NCBI RefSeq assembly: GCF_003610785.1
Contig: NZ_RAQQ01000012.1
Span: 62,001-126,000 of the forward strand
DNA: 64,000 bases
From: Micromonospora globbae
GTDB lineage: Bacteria > Actinomycetota > Actinomycetes > Mycobacteriales > Micromonosporaceae
Direction of reading: 5' to 3'
A program made the translations under genes and the position numbers. Positions 39,630 through 47,866 of this stretch are shown here, piece after piece. A model generated the notes under the pieces. That model made no database searches. It saw nothing but the letters and a program-made list of their open reading frames with translations, and was not told where the DNA came from. Numbering within the stretch: position 1 is the stretch's first letter; each line of letters begins with the position of its first letter.

Positions 39630-40427
39630 TCAGGGGAGGAACTCGCGCAGGGCCTCGTTGACCGGTTCGGGTCGCTCCAGGGGTGCGAGGTGTGCGGCGT
39701 CGGGCACGTCGGCCAGGCGTACGCCCTGGGGCGCCTCGGCCGCGATCCGGTCGGCCAGCCGGCGGATGTCCGCGACGTCGTGCACGCCGGTGCCGACCAG
39801 CACGGGTACGGCCAGTTCGCCGAGGCGGTCGATCGCCGGCGGGTCGAGTTCGCCGACCTCGACGGCGCTGAGCGCCAGTTCGGCGGCGAGCGCCCGCTGG
39901 TCCATCTCCTCGGTGAAGCGGATCAGCTCCGGGTCGACGTCCTCGGTGCGGCGGCCCGGGCCCACCACCCAGAACCGCACCTCACCGGCGGCCGTGGCGG
40001 CGAAGTCCTCCGGGTCCACGTCGCCGACCAGGTCCTCCCAGAGCTGCTCGGTCTCCTCGGACCACTCGTGGCCGGAGACGGGGGCGCCGAAGAGCGCGAG
40101 CGCCGAGACCCGATCGGGGTGGGCCAGCGCGGTGTCCACCGCCACCTTGCCGCCGAACGAGCAGCCGACCAGGGCCGCCCGGGGCACTCCCAGCGCGTCG
40201 AGGAAGCCCGCCACGTCGTCGTGGTGGGCGAACGGCGCCGGCGGCAGCTCGGACTCGCCGTAGCCGCGCAGGTCCAGGGCGAGCACCCGGTGCCGGGCGG
40301 CGAGCGCGTCGACCTGCCCCCGCCACATCCGCCGGTCGGCGATGCCGGCGTGCAGCAGCACCACGGGGGTGCCGGCGCCGAGGTCGTCGTACGCCAGCAC
40401 GGCGCCGTTCACTTCGATCTTGGTCAT
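39630..40427 (-). CDS. Alpha/beta fold hydrolase
   Basis: 265 residues with a standard hydrolase core: oxyanion region VVLLHAGIADRRMWRGQV near residues 23-40, LDLRGYGESELPP near 52, the nucleophile elbow GCSFGGKVA near 86, and a C-terminal histidine in DAAHLAPLERPEPV. The substrate cannot be inferred. The ATG at 40427 follows a minus-strand TACGGT (40434-40439) by six nt. It diverges from the XRE regulator and converges with the asparaginase (21 bp apart). Confidence 0.88.
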   Translation of the reverse strand: MTKIEVNGAVLAYDDLGAGTPVVLLHAGIADRRMWRGQVDALAARHRVLALDLRGYGESELPPAPFAHHDDVAGFLDALGVPRAALVGCSFGGKVAVDTALAHPDRVSALALFGAPVSGHEWSEETEQLWEDLVGDVDPEDFAATAAGEVRFWVVGPGRRTEDVDPELIRFTEEMDQRALAAELALSAVEVGELDPPAIDRLGELAVPVLVGTGVHDVADIRRLADRIAAEAPQGVRLADVPDAAHLAPLERPEPVNEALREFLP

Positions 40428-40491
40428 CGGAGGACCGTACGCACCGGGCGGCCCGGCACGCAAGGGTGTGAATGAGACATCGCTAACTCCG

Positions 40492-40518
40492 GCTAGCACT
40501 TTGCTTGCAGTAGCTAGC
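40492..40518. promoter_or_regulatory. GCTAGC repeat pair upstream of the XRE regulator
   Basis: GCTAGC occurs at 40492-40497 and 40513-40518, 21 bp (two helical turns) apart, with TTGCTTGCAGTAG between, in the divergent promoter region. It precedes a TACCGT -10 box (40528-40533) of the XRE gene and could be its operator. The site is inferred. Confidence 0.45.
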
Positions 40519-40540
40519 AGCGAGGGCTACCGTCGGTGGC

Positions 40541-41158
40541 ATGGCCAGTGGCAAGGAGCTACCCGACATCGGCGGGTTCATTCGCGACCTGCGACGCAAC
40601 GCGAAGATCTCGCTGCGCCAGCTCGCCCAGCAGGCGGGGGTCAGCAACCCGTACCTCAGCCAGATCGAACGCGGCCTGCGCAAGCCGAGCGCCGAGGTGC
40701 TCCAGCAGATCGCCAGCGCCCTGCGGGTCTCCACCCCGGCCATGTACCTGCGCGCCGGGCTGCTCGACGACAAGGAGGGCCACGGCGTGCTCGCCGCCAT
40801 CGCCGTGGACCCCGACCTCACGATGGCGCAGAAGCAGTCCCTGAGCCAGATCTACGAGACCTTCCGCCGCGAGAACGCCCGGCTCGCCGAGGCCACCGCG
40901 GCGGCGGACGACGCCCGGACTGCACCGCACCCCGGCGCCGGCCGGCCCGCGACCCCGACGGAGTCGGCGTCGCTGGTCAACCCCACGACCACCGGACCCA
41001 CCACGTCGGACGGTACGCCCACGGAGGCCGTGCTCGAGTCCGTCGCGGTCACCGAGGCGGGTGCGGCACCGGCCCCCCGGACCACCGACCCCGAGAAGAA
41101 GGCCGCCGAGAACGCGGCCCCGAAGGCCGCCGAGTCGGCCGAGGAGGAATCGTCATGA
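40541..41158 (+). CDS. XRE-family helix-turn-helix regulator
   Basis: 205 residues. An XRE/Cro helix-turn-helix domain covers residues 8-65 (GGFIRDLRRNAKISLRQLAQ, QAGVSNPYLSQIERGLRKPS, VLQQIASALRVSTPAMYL). A short helical segment follows, then about 85 residues of low-complexity Ala/Thr/Glu/Pro sequence. It corresponds in position to Rv0474, which precedes hbhA in M. tuberculosis. The last codons overlap the start of the HBHA-like gene (ATGA). TACCGT, 7 nt before the ATG, suggests a leaderless mRNA. Confidence 0.9.
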   Translation: MASGKELPDIGGFIRDLRRNAKISLRQLAQQAGVSNPYLSQIERGLRKPSAEVLQQIASALRVSTPAMYLRAGLLDDKEGHGVLAAIAVDPDLTMAQKQSLSQIYETFRRENARLAEATAAADDARTAPHPGAGRPATPTESASLVNPTTTGPTTSDGTPTEAVLESVAVTEAGAAPAPRTTDPEKKAAENAAPKAAESAEEESS

Positions 41159-41919
41159 CCCAGCCGAAGACCAACCGGATCCCGGCCCCGCTCTACGCCG
41201 CCGCCGGCGCCGGCGAACTGGCCCTCCAGGGCCTGCGCAAGCTTCCCGCCGTGGTGAGCGACCTCGGCACCCGGGTCGTCGCCGACCTGGGCGGCAAGGC
41301 CGTGGTGACCGGTTTCGAGCTGCGCCAGAAGGCCAACGAGACGCTGCGCAGCGCCAACCAGACCGCCGAGAGCCTGCGGGAGAAGGCCGCCGCGGCCGAC
41401 CTGCACCGGCTGCGCGAGGTGGCCGACCTCGAGAAGCTGCGTGCCGCCGCCGACCTGAACCGGCTGCGCGAGGTGGCCGACCTCGACAAGCTGCGCGAGG
41501 TGGCCGACCTCGACAAGCTGCGGGCGGCCGCCACCCGCAACGCCGCCGTCGTGCTGGCCGGCGCGCAGGTCGCGCAGGAGCGCGCGCTGGCCGCGTACGG
41601 GGCACTGGTCGCCCGCGGTGAGCGGGTGGTCGGGGCCGGCGTGCTGGAGGCCGCCGACACCGTGAACGCCGACATCGAGGCGACCGAGGCCGCGCAGGTC
41701 GAGACGGCGACCGCCACCGGGACGCCGACGCCGGCCGCCGCCGAGGTGCCGACCCCGGCCGAGGTGGCCGAGGTCGCCGAGGCCAAGCCGGCCGCGGTGA
41801 AGAAGGCCCGCACCACCCGCACCACGAAGGCCACCACCAGCAAGGCCACGAAGGCCGCCGAAACCCCCTCGGCGAAGCTGCCCCGGTCCACCCGGCGGAC
41901 CCGCCCGTCCGCGGAGTGA
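41155..41919 (+). CDS. HBHA-like helical repeat protein with Lys/Ala-rich tail
   Basis: 254 residues. A helical N-terminal half (APLYAAAGAGELALQGLRKL) is followed by five tandem 9-residue repeats of the form ADLxKLREV (residues 81-125). A coiled-coil-like region and a tail rich in Ala, Pro, Thr and Lys (KPAAVKKARTTRTTKATTSK) complete it. This matches the layout of mycobacterial heparin-binding haemagglutinin HbhA (Rv0475), which sits between an XRE gene and a DUF2516 gene exactly as here. Surface attachment or lipid/heparin binding by the basic tail is inferred; there is no signal peptide. Confidence 0.75.
   Translation: MTQPKTNRIPAPLYAAAGAGELALQGLRKLPAVVSDLGTRVVADLGGKAVVTGFELRQKANETLRSANQTAESLREKAAAADLHRLREVADLEKLRAAADLNRLREVADLDKLREVADLDKLRAAATRNAAVVLAGAQVAQERALAAYGALVARGERVVGAGVLEAADTVNADIEATEAAQVETATATGTPTPAAAEVPTPAEVAEVAEAKPAAVKKARTTRTTKATTSKATKAAETPSAKLPRSTRRTRPSAE
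41395..41529 (+). repeat. Five tandem 27-bp repeats inside the HBHA-like gene
   Basis: Units at 41395, 41422, 41449, 41476 and 41503 each begin GCCGACCT and encode ADL-x-[RK]-LR-[EA]-[VA]. Units 1 and 3, and units 4 and 5, are near identical in DNA, suggesting recent duplication or slippage. Confidence 0.85.
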
Positions 41920-41927
41920 GCCGTACG

Positions 41928-41974
41928 CCGGCGGCCCCGGAAGCATCCTTGTCGGACGTTTCCGGGGTCGCCGG
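41928..41974 (+). terminator. Terminator between HBHA-like gene and DUF2516
   Basis: CCGGCGGCCCCGGAA and TTCCGGGGTCGCCGG form a 15-bp stem with one G-U pair and a 17-nt loop, just after the HBHA-like stop. The next gene then has its own -10 box. Confidence 0.75.
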
Positions 41975-41989
41975 CATAAGCTTGCCGTC

Positions 41990-42304
41990 ATGGCCTACGC
42001 CGCGCCGCTCTTCGCCTTCGAAGTCCGCTACGTGATCGAGCTGGTCCTGCTCGTCTTCGCGCTGATCGTCCAGGGCGTCGCGCTGGTGCACGCCATCACC
42101 CAGCGGTCCGACGCGTTCAACGCCATCGGCACCCTGCCCAAGGGCGGGTGGATCGCGATCCTGGCGGTCTGCCTGGTGCTCACCCTGCTGCTGTTCGGGC
42201 CGATCAGCCTCTTCGGACTCATCGGCATCGCGGCGGCGCTCATCTACCTGCTGGACGTCCGGGTCGGGCTGCGCGACCTGAGCGACGGCCGAGGGTCCTG
42301 GTGA
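41990..42304 (+). CDS. DUF2516 family membrane protein
   Basis: 104 residues with three membrane segments (VIELVLLVFALIVQGVALVH; WIAILAVCLVLTLLLFGPI; LFGLIGIAAALIYLLDVRVG). It matches DUF2516, the family of Rv0476 that follows hbhA in mycobacteria. The function is unknown. TAAGCT at 41977-41982 lies 7 nt before the ATG, so it may be transcribed separately and leaderless. It overlaps the following hydrolase gene by GTGA. Confidence 0.9.
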   Translation: MAYAAPLFAFEVRYVIELVLLVFALIVQGVALVHAITQRSDAFNAIGTLPKGGWIAILAVCLVLTLLLFGPISLFGLIGIAAALIYLLDVRVGLRDLSDGRGSW

Positions 42305-43188
42305 GAAGTTTCCGCTGGCCACCACCACCGGACGGCGGTCCGCGGACCTGGGGCCCCGGCCCGGGCGCCCCGCGTACCGGGCGGCCGGCACTGCCCGAGC
42401 CGGACACGGAGCTGGTCACGACGCCGCACGGCGTACGCCTGGAACGGCTCGTCACCGGCACCGGCGACCCGGTCACGGTGTTCGCCCACGGGCTCGGCAA
42501 CGGCATCGCCACCACCCGGCCCTTCGGCAGCGGCGTCACCGGGCGCAAGGTCTTCTTCCAGTTCCGGGGGCACGGCCGGTCGGACGCCCCGCCCGGCCCG
42601 TGGAGCTACGCCGACCTGGCCCGGGACCTGCGGGCCATGGCCGACCTGGGCGGCGCCAGCCGCGCGTTCGGCGCCAGCCTCGGCGCGGGGGCGCTCTGCC
42701 GGCTGCTCGCGGAGAGCCCCGACCGTTTCGAGCGGCTCGTCTTCTTCCTCCCCGCCGTGCTCGACCGCCCGCGCGGTGACGCCGCCCGCCAGCGGCTCAC
42801 CGCGCTGCTGGACGCGGTGGAGAGCGGGGACGCCTCGGCCGTCGCCGACGTGGTGAGCGTCGAGCTGCCGGCCGCCGTGCGGAACACCCCGGCCGGGTGG
42901 GCGTACCTGCGCCAGCGCCTCGACCAGCTGCTGCGCGACGGGCTCGCCCCCGGGTTGGCCAGCCTGCCGGACCAGGTCGCGCTGGCGGACGTCGGCGCGC
43001 TCGCGGCGGTCACCGCGCCGGCGTTGGTGATCGCCTGCGCGGGCGACGACCTGCACCCGGTCGACGTCGCCGAACGGCTCGCGGCTGCGCTCCCGGCGGC
43101 CGCGCTGCACGTGTACGACCGGCCGGGCGTGCTCTGGACCGAACGCGCCGACCTTCGGACGAGGATCTCCGCCTTCCTCAACGAGTAA
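42301..43188 (+). CDS. Alpha/beta fold hydrolase, possibly lacking the catalytic histidine
   Basis: 295 residues. A Pro-rich N-terminus precedes the hydrolase core: VTVFAHGLGNGIATTRPFGS near residues 60-79, FRGHGRSDAPPG near 88, and the nucleophile elbow FGASLGAGALCRLL near 122. The usual C-terminal catalytic histidine motif (GH followed by PE) is replaced by HVYDRPGVLWTERADLRTRI, where the only histidine lies in the preceding strand, so activity is doubtful or uses a shifted residue. The GTG overlaps the DUF2516 stop, indicating coupling. Confidence 0.85.
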   Translation: MRSFRWPPPPDGGPRTWGPGPGAPRTGRPALPEPDTELVTTPHGVRLERLVTGTGDPVTVFAHGLGNGIATTRPFGSGVTGRKVFFQFRGHGRSDAPPGPWSYADLARDLRAMADLGGASRAFGASLGAGALCRLLAESPDRFERLVFFLPAVLDRPRGDAARQRLTALLDAVESGDASAVADVVSVELPAAVRNTPAGWAYLRQRLDQLLRDGLAPGLASLPDQVALADVGALAAVTAPALVIACAGDDLHPVDVAERLAAALPAAALHVYDRPGVLWTERADLRTRISAFLNE

Positions 43189-43199
43189 CCTGCCCTGAC

Positions 43200-43937
43200 A
43201 TGGGTGTCACACATCACGGCCGGACCCACCGGCTGGACCTCGCCGACCCGTCCCTGCGCGAATGGCAGTGCACCGTGCTGCACGCCGACCCCGAGCAGGG
43301 CATCGTCCTCGACCGCTCGGCCTTCTACCCCGGTGGCGGCGGCCAGCCGCCGGATCACGGTGTGCTGCTGTGGCAGGGCGTACAGACCCGGATCGTGGGC
43401 ACGCGCAAGGGCGACGACCTGTGGCTGATCCCCGCCGAGGGTGACCCGCTGCCGCCGGCCGGCACCACGGTGACCGGCGCCGTCGAGGACGAGCGGCGCA
43501 CCCGGCTGATGCGGACGCACTCCGGCCTGCACGTGCTCTGCGGTGTGGTCTTCCGCGACTTCGGCGCGCTCGTCACCGGCGGCAACATGGAACCCGGCGA
43601 GGCCCGGATGGACTTCAACCTCCCCGAGGTCCCGCCGGACTTCAAGACGCGGATCGAGGAACTCGTCAACGCCGAGGTGGCCGCCGACCGGTCGGTGGCG
43701 GTCCGGGTGCTGCCCCGGGCGGAGGCGCTCGCGCTGCCGGACATCATCCGTACCCAGTCCAACCTGATCCCGCCCGACGAGCAGGAGGTGCGGATCGTCG
43801 ACATCGTGGGGCTGGACGTGCAGGCCGACGGTGGCACCCACGTCGCGTCCACGGCGCAGATCGGCAAGGTGCAGGTGGTCAAGGTGGAGAGCAAGGGCCG
43901 CGCGAACCGGCGCGTCCGCATCCGCCTCGTGGACTGA
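43200..43937 (+). CDS. Alanyl-tRNA editing protein AlaX family
   Basis: 245 residues related to the editing domain of alanyl-tRNA synthetase. The N-terminal beta domain has AFYPGGGGQPPDHGVL near 41. The editing core has the HxxxH zinc motif RTHSGLHVLCGVVF near 106 and VQADGGTHVASTAQIG near 213. The usual CGGTH zinc cysteine is an aspartate here. Such proteins hydrolyse mischarged Ser- or Gly-tRNA(Ala). TAACCT at 43186-43191, which includes the stop codon of the previous gene, lies 8 nt before the ATG, suggesting a leaderless start. Confidence 0.88.
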   Translation: MGVTHHGRTHRLDLADPSLREWQCTVLHADPEQGIVLDRSAFYPGGGGQPPDHGVLLWQGVQTRIVGTRKGDDLWLIPAEGDPLPPAGTTVTGAVEDERRTRLMRTHSGLHVLCGVVFRDFGALVTGGNMEPGEARMDFNLPEVPPDFKTRIEELVNAEVAADRSVAVRVLPRAEALALPDIIRTQSNLIPPDEQEVRIVDIVGLDVQADGGTHVASTAQIGKVQVVKVESKGRANRRVRIRLVD

Positions 43938-44026
43938 CGGGGAGTCGCGCCAGCCGTGGCCGCCCCCACAGGACCGGTCCGGAAATCCGGACAACGGCTG
44001 TCGGGTATCGGTGACAGCCTCGGGGC

Positions 44027-44941
44027 ATGACGAAACCGCTGACAGGAAAGATCGCCCTCGTGGCCGGCGCGACCCGTGGCGCGGGCCGACAGATAGCCGT
44101 CCAGCTCGGCGCGGCCGGTGCGACCGTCTACGCCACCGGCCGCAGCAGCCGCGCCAGCCGCTCGGAGATGGACCGGCCGGAGACCATCGAGGAGACCGCC
44201 GAGCTGGTCACCGCGGCCGGCGGCGAGGGCATCCCCGTCGTGGTCGACCACCTCGTCCCCGAGCAGGTCCGCGACCTCGTCGCGCGCATCGACGCCGAGC
44301 AGGGCCGGCTGGACGTGCTGGTCAACGACATCTGGGGTGCCGAGTCGCTGGTCACCTGGAACGAGCCGGTCTGGCGCCAGCCCCTGGAGGCCGGCCTGCG
44401 TACGCTGCGGCTGGCCGTCGACACGCACATCATCACCAGCCACTTCGCCCTGCCGCTGCTGACCCGGCGTCCCGGCGGGCTGGTCGTCGAGATCGGCGAC
44501 GGCACGACGGCGTACAACGACCACAACTACCGGCTGTCGCTCTTCTACGACCTGGCGAAGGTGTCGGTGAACCGGCTCGCGTTCAGCCAGGCGAAGGAGC
44601 TGGAGCCGTACGGCTGCACGGCCGTCGCCCTCAGCCCTGGCTGGCTGCGGTCGGAGATCATGCTGGAGATCTTCGGGGTGACCGAGGAGAACTGGCGGGA
44701 CGCGCTCGACAAGGAGCCGCACTTCGCCATCTCCGAGTCGCCGGCCTACGTCGGCCGGGCGGTCGCGGCCCTGGCCGCCGACGAGGACCGGGGACGCTGG
44801 TCGGGGAAGTCGGTCTCCAGCGGGGAGCTCGCCAAGGTGTACGGCTTCACGGACCTCGACGGAAGCCAGCCGGACGCGTGGCGGTACATCGTGGAGGTGC
44901 AGGACCGGGGGAAGCCGGCCGACGTCACCGGCTACCGCTGA
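44027..44941 (+). CDS. SDR family oxidoreductase (DHRS1-like)
   Basis: 304 residues. The Rossmann dinucleotide site is ALVAGATRGAGRQIAVQLG near residues 10-28, and the catalytic tyrosine-lysine pair lies in FYDLAKVSVNRLAFSQ near 173-177. The long insert before it (VWRQPLEAGLRTLRLAVDTH) resembles DHRS1-type reductases. The substrate is unknown. Its 3' end overlaps the convergent WYL regulator by 17 bp. Confidence 0.9.
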   Translation: MTKPLTGKIALVAGATRGAGRQIAVQLGAAGATVYATGRSSRASRSEMDRPETIEETAELVTAAGGEGIPVVVDHLVPEQVRDLVARIDAEQGRLDVLVNDIWGAESLVTWNEPVWRQPLEAGLRTLRLAVDTHIITSHFALPLLTRRPGGLVVEIGDGTTAYNDHNYRLSLFYDLAKVSVNRLAFSQAKELEPYGCTAVALSPGWLRSEIMLEIFGVTEENWRDALDKEPHFAISESPAYVGRAVAALAADEDRGRWSGKSVSSGELAKVYGFTDLDGSQPDAWRYIVEVQDRGKPADVTGYR

Positions 44942-45920
44942 CCGGGTCGGACGAGGCGTAGAGCGCCGCGGTGCGCGCCGCGGCGGACGCCATCAGCTCC
45001 CGCAGCTCCGGTGGGTCGAGCACCTCCACCTCGGGGCCCAGCGTGAGCAGTTGGGCGTACGCCACCTCGACGGACTCGACGGGCAGGCGCAGCACCACCC
45101 GGCCCTGCGCGTCGGGTCCGTCGGCGGCGGCCACGGCCTCGTCGTACACGAAGGGAGCGTCGACGAGGTGGCGGAGCCGGCGCAGGCCGGCGGCGCTCAG
45201 CCGCAGCGTGACCCGGGCCCGGAGCATGCTCCGCAGGAACTCCCCGGCCTGCCCCCGCCAGTACGCGGCCAGGTCGAAGCCGTCGTCCCGGTCGAACGTG
45301 TCCTCGCCCACCTCGACGCCGGCGACCCGGTCCACCCGGTACGTCCGGTACCCCTCGCCGACCCGGCCGACCAGGTACCAGGTGCCGCTCTTGAGCACGA
45401 GGCCGTACGGGGCCAGCTCCCGCGTCACCTCCCGGTCGCCGCGCCGGTAGCGCATCCGCACCGTCCGGTCCCGCCACACGGCGCCGGCCAGCTCGGCGAG
45501 CCAGGGTGGCGGCCCGGCCTCCCGGAACCAGCCCGGCACGTCCAGGTGGAACCGCTGTCCCGCGCGGGCCGGCGCGTCACGCAGGCTGGGCGGGAGCGCG
45601 GCGAGCACCTTCAGCTCGGCGGACGCGACCGCGTCGGCCAGGCCCATGTCGCCGGCCGGCCCGGGCAGCCCGGCGAGGAAGAGCGCCTCCGCCTCGTCCC
45701 GGGTGAGCCCGGTCAGCCGGGTCCGGTAGCCGCCCAGGAGGCGGTACCCGCCGGCCCGTCCCCGGTCGGCGTAGACGGGCACACCCGCCGCGGAGAGCGC
45801 CAGCACGTCCCGGTAGATGGTCCGCTCCGAGACCTCCAGCTCGCGGGCCAGCTCGGCGGCCGTCATCGTCTCCCGCGACTGGAGCAGCAGCAACAACGAG
45901 ATCAACCGGGACGCCCGCAC
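44925..45920 (-). CDS. WYL-domain transcriptional regulator
   Basis: 331 residues. A winged helix-turn-helix (TMTAAELARELEVSERTIYR, residues 18-37, then GVPVYADRGRAGGYRLLGGY) is followed by a WYL domain (YGLVLKSGTWYLVGRVGEGY near 176-195) and a C-terminal WCX extension with the late ELRELMASAAARTAALY. A second WYL regulator in the window, not closely like the first. Targets are unknown. It follows the two-component system on the same strand, with 24 bp between the response regulator stop and its GTG. Confidence 0.9.
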   Translation of the reverse strand: MRASRLISLLLLLQSRETMTAAELARELEVSERTIYRDVLALSAAGVPVYADRGRAGGYRLLGGYRTRLTGLTRDEAEALFLAGLPGPAGDMGLADAVASAELKVLAALPPSLRDAPARAGQRFHLDVPGWFREAGPPPWLAELAGAVWRDRTVRMRYRRGDREVTRELAPYGLVLKSGTWYLVGRVGEGYRTYRVDRVAGVEVGEDTFDRDDGFDLAAYWRGQAGEFLRSMLRARVTLRLSAAGLRRLRHLVDAPFVYDEAVAAADGPDAQGRVVLRLPVESVEVAYAQLLTLGPEVEVLDPPELRELMASAAARTAALYASSDPVSGSR

Positions 45921-45944
45921 CGGTCCATCCTGCCCCGGACCCGC

Positions 45945-46586
45945 TCACCGCCCGCCGGGGGTGAGCAGACCCCGGTCGTACGCGGCGGCCACCGCCGCCG
46001 CCCGGTCGTTGACCCCGAGCTTGGCGTACACGTGCAGCAGGTGCGTCTTGACCGTCGCCTCGCTGATGAACAGCCGGACCGCCGCCTCCCGGTTCGTGAA
46101 GCCGCGGGCCACGAGGGTGAGCACCTCCAGCTCGCGCTGGCTGAGCGGTTCCTCGGCGGGCGTACGCAGCCGCCCCATGAGCCGGCCGGCCACGCTGGGG
46201 GAGAGCACGGACTCGCCCCGGGCCGCGGCGCGTACGGCGCGGACCAGCTCGTCGCGCGGCGCGTCCTTGAGCAGGTAGCCGGTCGCGCCCGCCTCGATCG
46301 CGGGTAGCACGTCGCCGTCCGTGTCGTACGTGGTGAGCACGAGCACCCGCGCGGTGCTGCCGGAGCGGGCGAGCCGACCGATGGCGGTGACCCCGTCCAT
46401 GCCCGGCATCCGCAGGTCCATGAGGACGACGTCCGGGTGGAGGTTGGCGGCGAGCGCGAGCGCCTCGGCACCGTCGCCGGCCTCGCCGACCACCTCGAAG
46501 TCCGGATCACCGGTGAACATGCCCCGCAACCCGTCCCGCACCACCGGGTGGTCGTCGACGATCAGCAGCCGTACGGGCGTGGTCAA
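45945..46586 (-). CDS. NarL/LuxR-type response regulator
   Basis: 213 residues starting with a TTG at 46586, which has GGAGG 6 nt upstream and overlaps the kinase stop (TTGA). The receiver domain has RLLIVDDHPVVRDGLRGMFT, the phospho-acceptor aspartate in DVVLMDLRMPGMDG near 54, and LLKDAP with the conserved lysine. The C-terminal LuxR helix-turn-helix is LSQRELEVLTLVARGFTNRE and ATVKTHLLHVYAKLGV. It should regulate the adjacent exporter genes. Confidence 0.95.
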   Translation of the reverse strand: MTTPVRLLIVDDHPVVRDGLRGMFTGDPDFEVVGEAGDGAEALALAANLHPDVVLMDLRMPGMDGVTAIGRLARSGSTARVLVLTTYDTDGDVLPAIEAGATGYLLKDAPRDELVRAVRAAARGESVLSPSVAGRLMGRLRTPAEEPLSQRELEVLTLVARGFTNREAAVRLFISEATVKTHLLHVYAKLGVNDRAAAVAAAYDRGLLTPGGR

Positions 46587-47866
46587 CCGGCACCTCCGGA
46601 GAGCGCGGGCACGGACGCCGAGACGGCGGTGCCGCCGCCCGGCTCACTCTCGATGGCCAGTTCGCCGCCGACGCCGGCCACCCGCTGCCGCATGGCGGTC
46701 AACCCGTACCCGCCGTCAGGGGCGCGGGAGGCCGGCTGGCCGGTGACGTCGAACCCCACCCCGTCGTCGCGCACGTCGAGGGTGACCACGTCCTCCATGT
46801 ACGACAGCGTCAGCCCGACGCGGGACGCCCGGGCGTGCCGGCCCACGTTGGCCAGCGCCTCCTGGGCGGCCCGGAGCAGGGTCACCTCGACCTCCGGGTG
46901 CAGCGGGCGGGCGTCGCCGGTGACGCTCACGTCGGCGCGTACCTCGGTGATCGTCGACCACCGCCCGGCCAGCTCGGCGAGCGCGTCGGGCAGGCGGGCG
47001 GACTCCAGCGCCTCGGGGCGGACCGCCCGCACCGAGCGGCGTGCCTCGGTGAGGCTCTCGCGGGCCAGGGCGATGGCGGTGTCCACGTGGCGCTGCCAGT
47101 CGGCCCGGCGGTCCCGGGCCTGGCCGGCCGCCTCCAGTTGGGTGATGATGCCGGTGAGGCCCTGCGCGAGGGTGTCGTGGATCTCCCGGGCCATCCGCTG
47201 CCGCTCGTCGATGACGCCGGCCTCGCGGGCCTGCGTGAGCAGTTGGGCGTGCAGCCCCTCGTTCTCCCGCATCGTCTCGGCCAGCCGCCGGTTCGCCTCG
47301 GCCAGTTCCTCGACGAGCCGCTTCCGGTTGGCGTGCTGCCGGTCGGCGACGGTGCCGAACCAGGTCACGGCGCCGGCCACGCCCAGGTTGAAGGCCAGCA
47401 GCACGAACCAGAGCAGCCAGTGCGCCAGGGACGCCGGCGGGCCGCCGCCCTGGGCGGTGGCCGCCAGGACGGCCGAGGCGCCCACCCCGGCGAAGCGCCA
47501 GTTGCCGGGCAGCACGAACGCGTGCAGGAAACCGGCCCAGGCGAAGAAGCCGTACCACGGGCTGTCGAGGACCAGCACCGTGCCGAACCCGATGAGACCG
47601 ACGTAGTAGAAGGTCATCAGTCCGGTCCGCGTGGCCCAACCGGGGTGCAGGGTGACGAACCAGGTGATCCAGCACGCCGCGGCCGCGGCCACGAGCAGGT
47701 GCGGGGCCAGCGAGAAGCCCACCGGCGCCGGCGCGGCCGTCGTGAGCAGCGCGCCGACGGCCAGCCCCACGTACGGCACCACCCGGTGGATGCCCACCTG
47801 GCGGTCCTCCCAGGTGGCCAGCCGGTCGACCTCCTCGGCGCTGCTCGTCATCGGACCCCCGCTCAC
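46583..47866 (-). CDS. Two-component sensor histidine kinase (DesK/NarX type)
   Basis: 427 residues. About six membrane segments fill the first 170 residues. The HisKA_3 dimerisation box is RQRMAREIHDTLAQGLTGII with the phospho-histidine near 217. The HATPase_c domain has AAQEALANVGRHARAS (N box), DDGVGFD (G1) and GGYGLTAMRQRV (G2). The start is either the GTG at 47866, which overlaps the permease stop, or the ATG at 47851, which has GGGGG upstream. The stimulus is unknown. Confidence 0.93.
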   Translation of the reverse strand: MSGGPMTSSAEEVDRLATWEDRQVGIHRVVPYVGLAVGALLTTAAPAPVGFSLAPHLLVAAAAACWITWFVTLHPGWATRTGLMTFYYVGLIGFGTVLVLDSPWYGFFAWAGFLHAFVLPGNWRFAGVGASAVLAATAQGGGPPASLAHWLLWFVLLAFNLGVAGAVTWFGTVADRQHANRKRLVEELAEANRRLAETMRENEGLHAQLLTQAREAGVIDERQRMAREIHDTLAQGLTGIITQLEAAGQARDRRADWQRHVDTAIALARESLTEARRSVRAVRPEALESARLPDALAELAGRWSTITEVRADVSVTGDARPLHPEVEVTLLRAAQEALANVGRHARASRVGLTLSYMEDVVTLDVRDDGVGFDVTGQPASRAPDGGYGLTAMRQRVAGVGGELAIESEPGGGTAVSASVPALSGGAG

